Assembly (NCBI GenBank): GCA_013399115.1
Contig: VXAA01005608.1
Location: forward strand, 1 to 64,000
Origin: Anseranas semipalmata
Taxonomy: Eukaryota > Chordata > Aves > Anseriformes > Anseranatidae
Direction of reading: 5' to 3'
Length of the DNA: 64,000 bases
A model generated the notes under the pieces. It saw only the letters and a list, made by a program, of their open reading frames with translations, was not told where the DNA came from and ran no database searches. Positions 13,470-24,448 of this stretch are shown in pieces (within the stretch, counting starts at the first letter, position 1; each line of letters begins with the position of its first letter). A program made the translations under genes and the position numbers.

Positions 13470-16400
13470 GTAAGCAAGTGAGACTGCCCACATTCAGAAC
13501 AGGATGGAAATTGATGCTGTCATTCTTTTGCAATCATAACTGCTGTTTTGTTCAGTGTTTACTGAACGAAGTTTGGAACATAAAATGTGTGTTTTAAAAT
13601 GCAGACATTTTTTAGTTTTGTGTAAAAGAAAGTTATCAAATGCACACTTTTCTACCCTCTCAGTTACTGCTGGGAAATAGCAAGACTTTCCATAGGATTC
13701 CCAAAGGAAGGGCCCTTAGGGCATTGAATAATTTCCTTAAAGGAAGGATCTGGTTTATCAGGCCCTAGCAGAGGAGGAACCCTCGCATCCGAGCTTCAAA
13801 ACCAAGCAACTGTTCATGCTGCAGCTTGTACAAAGACTGCTATGCTGCTAGGGATGGCTGAGCTTGATGGAAACAGCATGGTGTTGGGACTGGTTATTGC
13901 AACAAAGAGTTCACAGTGGGTTAGGTCACCTGAGTAAATTGTCACTGAGCTCCATGCTCCTACTGCTCTGCCTCCTACACATGGTAATACATGTAATACA
14001 CACCAAGAAATGTTATTGTAATTTAGGGAAGAAAAGGTTCGTATAGGCTCAAGGGAGATGGCAGAAGTGAGAGGCAGGAGCAGAGAGAAGTGTAGGTGGG
14101 AAGGGAGAAGTGGAGCTTGGCCTTTCAGCACAGCGAGCTGCTATGGTGGCTCAGGGCTTGCCGTGAAACCACAACCACTCAACATCACCACTCATCTCTC
14201 CTCCAGTCAGAAAAAAAAAAAAAAGAATGCTCCACATTTTGCTTCACAGCTCAGTTCAAAAAGAACAATATTTATCCACTATTAATAGCAAAACTGTGAA
14301 CCTACCCACAAGCTTCTTGTTTGCAGTGTTCCTCATGTGTCACATCTGGGAGAGAAAAGTGATTGTGAGCCTGTTCTGCTGCACTGCGGCACCAACACAT
14401 CACACGTTCTCTGTAGGTTCAGCAACTCAGGTAAACCAGACACTCATGGGAGCAACTGTGCTGCCGTTAAAGTTAATCAGCAGCTTCTCAGATGTTTCCT
14501 GCAGTATTTGGGCCCTTTTAATAAATAGTAAAACCCAGGCCAAGTGAGGAAACTATTTCTTTCAAGAGTTTAATAATAATACAAATTGTAGATTAGGATG
14601 TTTCACATGTAATCTACTACTGTTTCATCAAGCAGACATGGCATTTTTGTTTGTTTGTTTTTTCTTTTATGCAGGCTATGTTGAGGTACTTTAATGATGG
14701 TCACCTAGAAGTCCGTAAGATATTTGAAATACTCTGAGGCAGCCAGTAACCCTCACTTTAGCTATGGCCAGAAAAGCTATTAGATGGGGAGGTAGAGTAG
14801 AGCCTTTAGGAATCAGCAAATATTGTAGAGTAATTCCTCTGGCACAGCTACTTTTAACATTAATAAAGAACAATGCAGTGTTCTTTGATGCAAAGGGAAA
14901 GACAGAATCAGGCTCTTGTGCTCTTTTTCACTTCTTGTTCAGGGCTAAGCCCACATGGTAGACAAAAGGAAGTGCCCGTTAGAAAGTGTAAGGAACAGTC
15001 TGTCCTCATAGCTTACCTTCTGATAATAAGCCCCCTTCACCACCATGAAAGCCATAATGAAGGAATGAAAGTAATGAAGGAAACAAAAAAAAAGGTTGTT
15101 CTTTCTTTTGTTTTATGGCTTTAAAAACTAAGTCTCCACATCAATGTTTTTAAGTGGCATGTTTCCATCTTAAATGCCTTGTACATCTGGAAAAGCTGGA
15201 AACAAGAAAAAAGGTAACTATTCATAGATTTTCGTCAAATGTATTTTGATACAAAATTGTAATGGCTTGAATTGAATTCACTGAAAATGTGTATGGCTCC
15301 CATCCATGGACATGTGCATGACTTGTGCTGTCATTTTCAGAAAAAGAAAACAGCACCAGGCAGCATAACCAGTCACACTCCTTGTCCAACCACCTCCACA
15401 AGGGACTGATGTTCCACTATGACCAAGTTTTAGGAGGAGAACCAAGCTGAACAGATTTCCAGGTGCCCTGATGCCCAAGGTACTTTTACTTAAGCCAGTG
15501 AGTTTATACACCAGACAGCTTTCAGGATGAAATGCTTGAGATAAAGACATCAGAAGACATTTGTTAACACATTAGAGATTTATTTTTGGGGGGGGTTGAG
15601 AAAAGACCATGGTATTTTAAGTGAAAAAAAAAAAAAAAGTATCTCTGTACATGCTAAATGAATTGTGAGGTATACTTCACACACTGCATCTGAAACACAC
15701 CACACTTGTTCTTTTTAATTCCTAATAAATGACTTAAAAAAAAAAAGTAGAAACACAGGGAATTAATACATTTCATGGTTCTAGAAACAAATCATTGTGT
15801 CTATATAATTGTCAGTTATCTAAGCTGCTTTGCGGAGTTCAAAAGCTGGAGACTACTCAATACCCTTTCAGTTTTCAGTTACTGCCAGCTGTTCAGAGAG
15901 CAAATACAGATGGGGTCTCTCCAATAAGGAGAGCTATGGTTTTCTAGTGAAAAATGAATAGATGGAAAAGAAACCTGCGAAAAGATAAAGTATTTAAAGT
16001 ATGCAATATCTTCTCATTATATCTCACAGCTGAAATTACTCTTGCTGTTATTACCACTGACCAGGCCAGTTATTTAACATTTTGTGATTGAAGGAAGTGC
16101 TTTGTTTATTTATTTAATGAATAATTGTTTATCAAAAAAAAAAAAAAAAAACTTAACTGCAGACCTGATTACTCCCAGACTTTTCAGGTACTAAGTCACT
16201 GCATTTCTACTGCACAGAAAATTGAATTTTTGTTAAAAATAAGCTCTGGGCAGACGGGAAAGAATTATGCATTTTGTCCAAGGCTAATCCTGCACAGTGC
16301 TGAGACCCCCCAACATCCACTGAGGCTTTCTCAGCATTGTCACAAGCTGAAGTACTGGCGCTTGGCTCTTAGCTTGGCAATATACACAGCACACACATAT

Positions 16401-17274
16401 TTTGCAAGTGTCAGAGTGTTGTAAAGAGCAAAACCATAACCACAGTGAATGAATATAATTGACAGGTAATCCAAATTCTATGTTTCCTAAGTTTCTACAA
16501 TATTGGCAGTATACTTGCCAGTCCTGGTTTCCAGTCCTCCAGTTCCCTGCTTCATCTTGCTTTAGATAACTACAAACTGAATAGAAATTGCTGGTAATAT
16601 TACAAATGTATGCATTTTAGTAACTTCGCTATTGTTGCCAGCTCATTGCCCATTATCCCAGCTCAGGAGACTGCCTCTTTCTAGATAAAAAATGTTTCTG
16701 AATATCCAATTTGACTGAGCTGTTGACTTCTTCCTCCAGGACCTAATTTAAACACATGAAGAAAAAGCCTGAGGTTTTTGTTGGCTTTGTGATACTTATC
16801 GCTCAATTTGCAAATGTGTTGCAAACTTAAAGGCTCTTTTTTGATATTTAATGCTTTTTACTCTTTAATGTTTCTTGCTGGGTTGGGGCAAAATTATTAT
16901 TAGATTGTGAATGACCTCGAGAAAGGGAAAATCCAAATAGTTTAGCTATTGACAGGAAAAAAAAAGATTATCATATAAGTATAGCACTCTTTTATTCTTA
17001 AATAGCTGTGTCCTATTTTTAACAATTCTGACACATAGGCAGTAGTTGTGAAAGGTTGATTTTGCAGATACCTGCAAAAGATAAATCTGAGGTCTACCAG
17101 AGACTGGTGTTGTTGAATGACATGAATCCTTTATCTATCTGGACAATACGATGAAGCAAACTGACAAGGTATTGGCAGTGGAGAAGTCTGTTGCATCCAA
17201 GCTATCTGGTAGTGCAACCAATACAAGAGAGTGAACTGTTTTCACCTGCTGACCAGTCATAGTTTTGTGTGAAA

Positions 17275-17283
17275 TGACCTTGG
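17275..17283 (-). promoter_or_regulatory. Candidate SF-1 (NR5A) binding site
   Basis: The minus strand reads CCAAGGTCA, a full match to the NR5A consensus YCAAGGYCA. SF-1 drives MC2R expression in steroidogenic cells in mammals, so a site 2.6 kb upstream of the coding exon is plausible. A nine-base match is expected by chance about once in a window of this size, so this is weak evidence. Confidence 0.15.
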
Positions 17284-18271
17284 CTCTAATTTCAGTAGCC
17301 AGTGGAAATACATATCCAAGCACCAAGGTATTCCTGTGTCTTCCTTTTCCGTTAGCTTTTAGGACGCACTGAGGTTACTGATCATGTTCACATGTGTAGT
17401 CTGTCTATCCCATGCTGCTCAGAAGTGTTAAACTACTTCACACACACTGTCTGGTAGATCTGTAGCAGCGAAAGAATCCTGTAAATGTGGGACTTGTTGC
17501 AGAGGTATGATCAAAATGTGCATTGTGTATATCAAGCACTGGATTTACTATCCATACACAACACTGTATACATAGATATTTCTGTCTGGGAAGTCTCAGA
17601 CAGAAACAGCGTGACTACATACTGCACTGAAGCATCAGAACAGGAGGTAATTGGTAACTTCCTTCATGGAACCCTAATAAAATAGTCTGCAATAGCCATG
17701 TATACATGCTGAAATGAGAATCTCTGAAATAAGAATGTCTTTTTCTGGCTTTCTATTAATTGCCTGAAAACAACATTAAGTTGTTTACAATGTAATCATT
17801 CAGTTTGCTGTAAATGCTCACAAGCCTCTACAAGATCTCTGCTCTAACCAACAGCTGTACTCAACATGGAGTTATTGTAAAATTAACATTTTTTATATTT
17901 GTAAAAAGCAGCAAATGTATTGTATCATGCCATTCATAATGCTTTATGGTTTCAGTGAAGGAGCCATCATGTTTATCAGACAGGTAAATTCAGCAATATG
18001 ATGGACCAGTAAAGTAGTATTATTGAAAAAGGGTTCTGAGAGAATAGGGACATAACAAAGGCTGATCCAACTGATTGTCTTGTTTAAATCCCATTGAAAT
18101 GAGGCTTTGTTTGGAGTGTCAATGTTGACTTTCCATTAAGAGTGAAAACTAAGTTGTTAAACAGATTGCTAGATTAGAAATCATGAAACTTAACTAGGAC
18201 AGTAGCTCTAGGTGAGAACAGAAAAACATTCCAATACAAAGACATTGCTGACTATCTTGCGCATGCTGATA

Positions 18272-18303
18272 ACCTAACTGTCTGTTGACCTAACTGTCTT
18301 TGG
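18272..18303 (+). repeat. 16-bp tandem duplication
   Basis: Two near-identical adjacent copies beginning ACCTAACTGTCT. A local duplication with no visible function. Confidence 0.75.
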
Positions 18304-19717
18304 GAATGTCCGCATATGCTGCACTGCAATACAGTTCATTTATTCCACTACAGAGCCCTTGTTTTCAGACAAGTATGTGCACTCTCTTGAATGCTTTCTT
18401 TTAAGTGAGCTAATAGCTTCTTTAAATCGAGTTCATGTTGTCTGGTGGTCCAGGTCTCAGCACTCTTCACCACACATGAAGCACCTTACTGGCAATCTCA
18501 GCAGATGATATTAGCAAACCCAGGTCACAAACCTGTTTTCCCTTAAAATGTGACCAAACACATTCACCTGCATTAGAGCTGATCACACTCAAGCAGAAGT
18601 TCAGCTGTGCTATTTTCAGATAGCCACCAACACTTATAGAGAATTTTGTATACAAAGTAATTAAAACTTTGGACTTCTTCCTTTGAAACAGTAATAAAGG
18701 GTATCACAGCATTTGGCAACGCTGACTATGAAAAAATGTCCAAATGCATTTCAAGACTTATTGCCATGAAAGTGCTAAATCCTTAGAAGCTGTTTTGAGC
18801 TTAAAAAGCAAAGGGAAAATATATCAGTTCTTAAAAAAAGGGGGCATTCCAAATAGCAACTGCATCTGTGCTTCACAAATGGTTTCATAAATAAAAATTA
18901 CAAGAAAAAGTGGGTTTTATTGTCTATTGGTAATATCTGAGCCAAATTAATATCACATGCATTTATACCTTGATGAATAGCCTAAAAAGCTTAATCTCTT
19001 GGAAAGATTCCCATAGGCTTTCACATAGTTTAGATCAGGATCGTTACGGAGAAAGAAAAATATCATCTCAATGCTGATATAAAACATTTGGTCTTAGATA
19101 GTTGAAAATATAGCCAAGAAAAGATTTTGCTTTGGATCTTAGTCTGCATTAGAAATATGTTCAAATCAAAAGAATGTTTCAATTTGCATGAAAAGGCAGC
19201 TTCTCACTAGTATCTAACATGCTTCTGAAAAACATCAATATTTACAAATGTTCACATCTAAATTAAGGCCATTTTGTTTCACCATCAACAGTGTGGTGGT
19301 AAATATGTTACTGTTCTGGACAACAGCTTATCTTGGCATTGGTCTCATTCATATCTAATAATACTGCAAATCTTGTGAGAAACGCCAGACTTTCTCAAAG
19401 CAAACAGCTGGGCCAGTAAAGATTGCCAAATTCTGGAAGTCTGTGAAATCAGTTTCAGTAAACATAGTATGTTCACTAGTAAAGAAAACTATACGCATTT
19501 TTAAAAACTTCTTTGAAGCTAACAGAGAATTTACACTTTGTTTTCCTCTAAGGCACTGTGAATCTTGGAGCAGCTCTCATTTCATCCAAATCAACTTTGC
19601 CTCGCTCGGATGATGATATATGTTCATTCCATTGCAATAGCTGATATTTCAAATGCTTATTTTTGACATGTGGTAATTTTCTTCTTGATATTTATGCTTC
19701 TATGTGTTTTATTGTAG

Positions 19718-19871
19718 GAGAAAATCAAAATATTTCAGTTAAGTCTTCAAATTGTTCCAGCTGAAGAAGAAAGCCTTCATCAAAAGAAGGATGGTCTGAC
19801 AGACAGGTGAGCTTCAGAGTAAAGCCAAGCCTGAGAAGCAACGATCCAGAATCTTTCAACAAACAGAAGAA
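19718..19871 (+). other. MC2R: MC2R 5' untranslated part of the coding exon
   Basis: A T-rich stretch ending in ATTGTAG at 19711-19717 is a good splice acceptor, placing the likely start of the coding exon at 19718 and giving a 154-nt leader. Mammalian MC2R also has its whole coding sequence in the last exon behind a non-coding first exon (established knowledge). An in-frame TGA at 19797-19799 separates this leader from the MC2R frame, so no upstream in-frame start is possible. The leader also contains a strong donor, CAG followed by GTGAGC at 19807, which could allow alternative splicing. Confidence 0.55.
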
Positions 19872-20831
19872 ATGAACACTGAGAGACCTTCCAACCTAAT
19901 CAAACACCCAGGGCAGACAAGTATTCCTTCCCTCGAAAATATAAGTGATTTTTCCTTAAATGTCACTGACTGCACCCAGGTTGTGGTGCCAGAGGAAGTT
20001 TTTTTCACTGTTGCTGCTGCTGGCATACTGGAAAATCTGCTTGTCCTTGTTGCTGTCATCAGAAATAAGAATTTGCACTTGCCCATGTACTTCTTCATTT
20101 GTAGTTTAGCCATTTCAGACATGTTAGGTAGCTTATACAAAACTCTGGAGAACATCTTTATTATCTTGTGCAAAATGGGGTACCTGACACGTCGTGGGGA
20201 CTTTGAGAAAAAGCTGGATGATGCCATGGATTCCATGTTCATTCTGTCTTTACTGGGGTCGATTTTCAGCTTGTTAGCTATTGCAGCAGACAGATACATC
20301 ACTATCTTCTACGCTTTGAGGTACCATAATATCATGACACTACGAAGGGCTTTGATCATCTTGGCAATCATTTGGACGTTCTGTGCTGGCAGTAGCATTG
20401 CCATTGCCCTCTTCTCCTATGAAGCAGCTACAGTCATTCCCTTCACCATCCTGTTCCCTTTAATGATGTTTTTTATACTGTGTCTCTATGTCCATATGTT
20501 CCTCCTGGCTCGATCTCATGCTAAAAAGATCGCCTCATTGCCAACCAGTACAGTCCATCAGAGAACTAACATGAAAGGAGCCATTACACTGACTATCTTC
20601 CTTGGAGTCTTCCTTTGCTGTTGGGCCCCCTTTGTTCTTCACATCCTTTTAGCAAGGTTTTGCCCACATAACCCTTACTGTGCCTGCTACATGTCCATAT
20701 TCCATGTGAATGGGACCCTTATAATGTGCAATGCAATCATCGACCCTATGATTTTTGCATTCCGAAGCCCAGAATTACGGAGTACATTTAAGAAGATGTT
20801 CTGCTGTGCCAGGTATAACTGGAACTGGTAG
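19872..20831 (+). CDS. MC2R: Melanocortin 2 receptor (ACTH receptor)
   Basis: A class A GPCR at the plasma membrane that binds ACTH only and signals through Gs and cAMP to drive adrenal steroid output. In tetrapods it needs the accessory protein MRAP for trafficking and ligand response. The 319-aa reading frame is complete with seven hydrophobic segments. N-glycosylation sequons are at N23 and N30. E54-N55 lies in TM1 and D83 in TM2. The melanocortin acidic ligand pocket is present as E93, D116 and D120. DRY is at 140-142, CWAP at 250-253, and a cysteine pair for palmitoylation at 311-312. The family lacks the usual extracellular-loop disulphide. Assignment to MC2R rather than other MCRs rests on the segments around 78-90 ([14 protein letters not shown]) and 265-290 ([12 protein letters not shown]). 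The start is the first ATG after an in-frame TGA 25 codons upstream, with G at -3. Two oddities: F295 replaces the tyrosine of the (N/D)PxxY motif, and the third intracellular loop keeps a VHQRT segment as in MC5R. The human protein is 297 aa. Confidence 0.97.
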   Translation: MNTERPSNLIKHPGQTSIPSLENISDFSLNVTDCTQVVVPEEVFFTVAAAGILENLLVLVAVIRNKNLHLPMYFFICSLAISDMLGSLYKTLENIFIILCKMGYLTRRGDFEKKLDDAMDSMFILSLLGSIFSLLAIAADRYITIFYALRYHNIMTLRRALIILAIIWTFCAGSSIAIALFSYEAATVIPFTILFPLMMFFILCLYVHMFLLARSHAKKIASLPTSTVHQRTNMKGAITLTIFLGVFLCCWAPFVLHILLARFCPHNPYCACYMSIFHVNGTLIMCNAIIDPMIFAFRSPELRSTFKKMFCCARYNWNW

Positions 20832-21246
20832 ACACTAAATGAAAATGAAGATTACAGAAGCACACTCATGGGGTGCTGTGCAACATCAGTTTGCGGAGTT
20901 AAAAATACTAAAAATGATACCCAAAGTAATACTATGCTTGTAGGATACTGCCAGTGATTTTCAGAGGGCTACCGAAGAATACATATGAGCTAAGTATGCA
21001 CACAAGTCTTTGCCAACCAATTCTCCAGAAATGTTACTGATTAAGTTAATTCTGCTCATAATTTTCATGCAATAGTCTAAACATAACTGCATCAACTATC
21101 TTTTGTCATTTCAGAAAAAAAAACAAATGTAAATCTTCTGCAGCAAGTATTGTGTCACCCCAGAGATGAGTTTATGCCAACTCATTTTGTATCAGTAATT
21201 TCAATTTAAGGTGTATTTGCTTTAAAATTCTATTGTTTAAACCACA

Positions 21247-21252
21247 AATAAA
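21247..21252 (+). terminator. MC2R: MC2R polyadenylation signal (AATAAA)
   Basis: The first canonical AATAAA hexamer after the MC2R stop codon, 416 nt downstream. It predicts a 3'UTR of about 440 nt. A second AATAAA near 21600 could serve as a distal site. Confidence 0.5.
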
Positions 21253-21269
21253 TGAATACTTGTTTCTAA

Positions 21270-23395
21270 ACTTCACATTTATATAAAAGTTTATGATGAA
21301 GTAGAAAACATGGACATGTGTTTGGACTTTGCTGGCAAAGTGAACTCATTATGTTGTTCTTTAACATTTTTTCTCCTTAACATCATGCAATTAATATGCT
21401 CTAAGTGCCAAAAATAACTTTTGGAGTGTGAGTCCAAGTGAAGTTATTTTGGTTTAAAAGCTATTCTCAGTGACTGAAGAGTTTTTTCCAACATAAAGTT
21501 GTTGTGGCAGCAAAGACACCCCGAAGCCAGGTCTGGACTAGCAGAGGGAATTGCTGACCTTGCCAGCTCCCCACTAGAAGTCTCTGGGCCAGTTTCCTTT
21601 AATAAAATAATAGGCTTCACAGACAGTAAAAGCACTTTGATAATGCTATAATTTTCTAAACATGCCATGACAAGGAATTCAAAAAAATAAAATACGAGAC
21701 AGAAAATTCAAAGACCTCCAAGGAAATCAGCCACCTGGATAAAGAATCAGCTAACCAGTCTGGAAGGATGCTACAAAACAGTTTGTAATTTACAAAATCC
21801 TAGTGAGAAAATTTTGAATTGTCCTTGCCAAAATAATACTAAACTTACAAAATTGTAAGGCAGAATAGTTTTCACAGAAAAACATCCTGAAGCAGTCCAG
21901 AGCATATGGTGAGGAATTAACCTCAAATTAATTCCATGGAGTTATTCAGCTGTGCCAGAGACAGAACATTTACTAAGAGATAGCCATGAAACTGAGGAAG
22001 CCAAAGCATGGCTTAAACAAGAAAGAGAGGAAAAGAGAAAATCTATTAGAATTCCTAGATAAATAGAAGAATTTACTCTTATGATACACTAAGAAAAACA
22101 GGAATTTCAAGATATATGGAATATGGACCAAAGTATAAGTATTCAGGGGGACTTAGGCTTACAGATAAAGATGTAAGAAAGGGACCGATACACCTGAAAG
22201 CCTCTGTGGAACTAAGCAAAGAAAATATCTTAAATGAGAGAAGAGATGCTAAAATGAACAAATTTTAAACCTATACATTTATTATAAAAGAATGGTTTAT
22301 CTATAAAATGCAAGTTCAGAAAGCAGTTCGAGTATAGTCACATATTTTATTCTAATGAGAATTTTTTTTCTTTCCATCAAAAGCAGAACAGATGTAAATC
22401 TGCACAGCAAGAAATGACTGTTAGAACTGAAATATATATACATATTTAATTACACAGTATTAAAGACTAGGCAAAACAAAAGATCTACAGTACCATAATA
22501 CCCTGTGCACACAGTTGATGAACTTCAAAATGATAAAAAGTTTTGGAAAGAAAATCATGATTCAGGCATACTTTTTGTTAAAAGTCTGCAACACATGAAA
22601 TATCTACCAAATGCACTTCCCTCAGAACTTTACTCTCCATCCTCTTCCCTACAACAGAGGTAGATAATGGAGCTAAGTAGCCTCCATCATGTTAGAAGTC
22701 ACTGCACCTCGTAAGGATGTCCACTGCACCTTGTAAGGAAGTCCACTCTAATTGTATATATGCAAAGTCTCCATGTTCAGACTGAGCTCTCCAAATGTAA
22801 ATTTTAATAAAATATGTGCAATTAGAAAATTAATATAATAGCTTCTAACTATGGTGAAGTGGTCACTAAAGAAAACACTATCCATTTAGCACTGCGAAGA
22901 GGAACATTCCAGACTGACTCATATCAAAATCCAAGTGTAAAATATTTTATTGAAATCCTGTATGAAGTCCTTTAAGAAGGACTGCTCATCTTGTGGAGAC
23001 TCTGGTGGTTAGGGCTAGGAAACGGACAAATGTGAGAGCACAGGCTGGGGGTGGAAAGACCCATGGTTACAGCAGGCCCCAGATGGGGCCACCACCTACT
23101 GCTTTCTTCTACCACACCAGAATGGGACAGCTTAGGATTGTCCCGTGACAGGGTGGCTTGGTCTGGAGGAACAACTTGGGCAACTTGGACCTGGCTGCCC
23201 TCACTCCTCATCTGACTGCCCCCACCTACAGAAGAGTCTCAGGAACCTGCTGGCATCAGCCTTTCTTGCAGCATCCCCAAGCCTAGAGGAAAGAGGAAGG
23301 AAGAGAAAGGCAAGCTGTAGCTCACAGACCCGAAGAGCCAGAGCCTTTTCTGGCCCAGCTGTCATCCCCACACTGCTGGCACTTTGCTTTGCAAC
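21270..23395. other. Intergenic DNA downstream of MC2R, no gene seen
   Basis: AT-rich unique sequence up to about 22.95 kb, then a sharp rise in GC from 22970 onwards that leads into the antisense LTR. No open frame here resembles a known protein. One short tandem duplication (22701-22747) is the only structure I can name. Confidence 0.6.
22701..22747 (+). repeat. 22-bp tandem duplication
   Basis: Two adjacent copies of a 22-bp unit starting ACTGCACC, 20 of 22 positions identical, followed by the first three bases of a third copy. A recent local duplication. Confidence 0.85.
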
Positions 23396-23775
23396 TTTGG
23401 AGGTTTCACCCTGATGGGAAGCTGAACTCCACCACAACTGCCCTCTCACTCCCCCTCCTCAAAGAAAGAGGGGGAGAAAATACGATGAAAAAGGGCTCAA
23501 GGGTTGAGATAATTCTTCACTGACCTCGGTGTCTGCAGGGTTGTTTCTTTCTACATTTTCTCAGTCCTCTCTCCCAACTGCTGTTGTACAGCAGTTTTTT
23601 CCTTTCTTAAATATGTTTTCACAGAAGGGCAACCAGCATCACTCATTGGCTCAGCTCTGGCCAGCGGCAGGTCCCTTTTGGTCCTGGCTTTTATCTAACG
23701 TGAGGCAGCATCAGAACTCTTCTCACAGAGGTCACCTCTGCAGCCCCCATGCTACCAAAACATTGCCATATAAAC
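23396..23775 (-). mobile_element. Antisense endogenous-retrovirus LTR with an internal deletion
   Basis: Read on the minus strand this matches the same LTR family as 29822-30656. The 5' part (about 23775 down to 23513) contains the GGCAATGTTTTGGTAGCA start, a TATTTAAG box-like stretch and the CCCTGCAGACACC motif. The 3' part (about 23510 down to 23396) contains TTATCTCAACC, the TGAGGAGGGGGAG motif and the LTR end. About 500 bp that separate these motifs in the intact copy are missing, with the junction near 23511. No retroviral genes flank it, so it is a solo LTR or a remnant. Class assignment (I think ERVL-like) is from memory of avian consensus sequences. Confidence 0.7.
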
Positions 23776-24448
23776 CCAATACAGCAACAAAGACCTGGGC
23801 TCCTACCTCACCGCAAAGCCTGATCCCCAGGCCATGTTGATGTGAGAGAGGCCAGAATCAAGGATTTTGGACAAAGGACCATGCCCAAACTTGCCCCTGC
23901 CCTCCAGCCTGCTTTACAAGTTCTCAGCTGCCCTGTCTCTCCCACAGCCTCAAGAAATGGCAGGGAGCAGCAGCACTCTCCTGCCATGGTGCCGGGCCCT
24001 CTCCAGCAGCCCTCATACAGCCTGTGTTGGACACAAACCACTCACCGAGCAGCTGAGCTCGTTTGTTGACCTAAGACCCTAAAGGCATCCAAGATAAGAC
24101 TTTAAGATGCAAAATCAGCCCTACAAGCACACCTTTCATCCCATTCCTCTTGGCTGCGCATGAAGGGCTGAGCAAACTGGCCTCCACTAACTCAGCACCC
24201 GTCTGCCCCTTGCCAAGCTGTCCCACCATCCTTCACAGCACCATCTCCAAGCCTCCAGCCACTTTTAACCTGCAGAACCTGGGCTGGAAAATACACGAAC
24301 TCTCAACACATGTCCTGCCTGAAAAATGTCTTTCACTGTCCTTTCTGCCCCACACATCTTCTCTTAGTAATACAAAAGCCAGAGTAGTAATGGTCATGCA
24401 TTTCAGAAACATCAATGCTGTTAAAAAAAAAAAAAAAAAAAAAAAAAA
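23776..24448 (+). other. GC-rich block ending in a 26-nt poly-A tract
   Basis: Cytosine-rich sequence with overlapping short open frames on both strands, ending in 26 A residues at 24423-24448. The 3' poly-A suggests retroposition, but there is no AATAAA just upstream of it and I recognise no parent transcript. It directly abuts the antisense LTR at 23396-23775, so the block, or part of it, may be ERV-derived or an older insert into which the LTR jumped. Confidence 0.3.

Larger units (their letters stand above)
19..19717. other. MC2R upstream region, no recognisable gene
   Basis: About 19.7 kb of AT-rich unique-looking DNA upstream of the MC2R coding exon. I recognise no protein family in any of the short open frames. 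It holds poly-A runs (for example 19 A at 1213-1231), a TTAG/TTAA-type low-complexity patch near 12202-12249 and several short tandem duplications. Because MC2R has a splice acceptor at 19716-19717, one or more of its non-coding 5' exons and its promoter are likely to lie in this stretch or further left. I cannot place them with confidence. Splice-bounded candidates at 9173-9361 and 13431-13469 are listed separately. Confidence 0.6.

Noticed and set aside
14327..14430. Segment with good acceptor and donor that might extend the candidate exon chain
   Set aside because: In the phase required after 13469 it has an early stop, and two other frames are equally open. It shows how easily chance pseudo-exons arise here.
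19856..20302. 148-codon minus-strand open frame over MC2R
   Set aside because: It is the antisense shadow of the MC2R coding sequence and has no independent family similarity.
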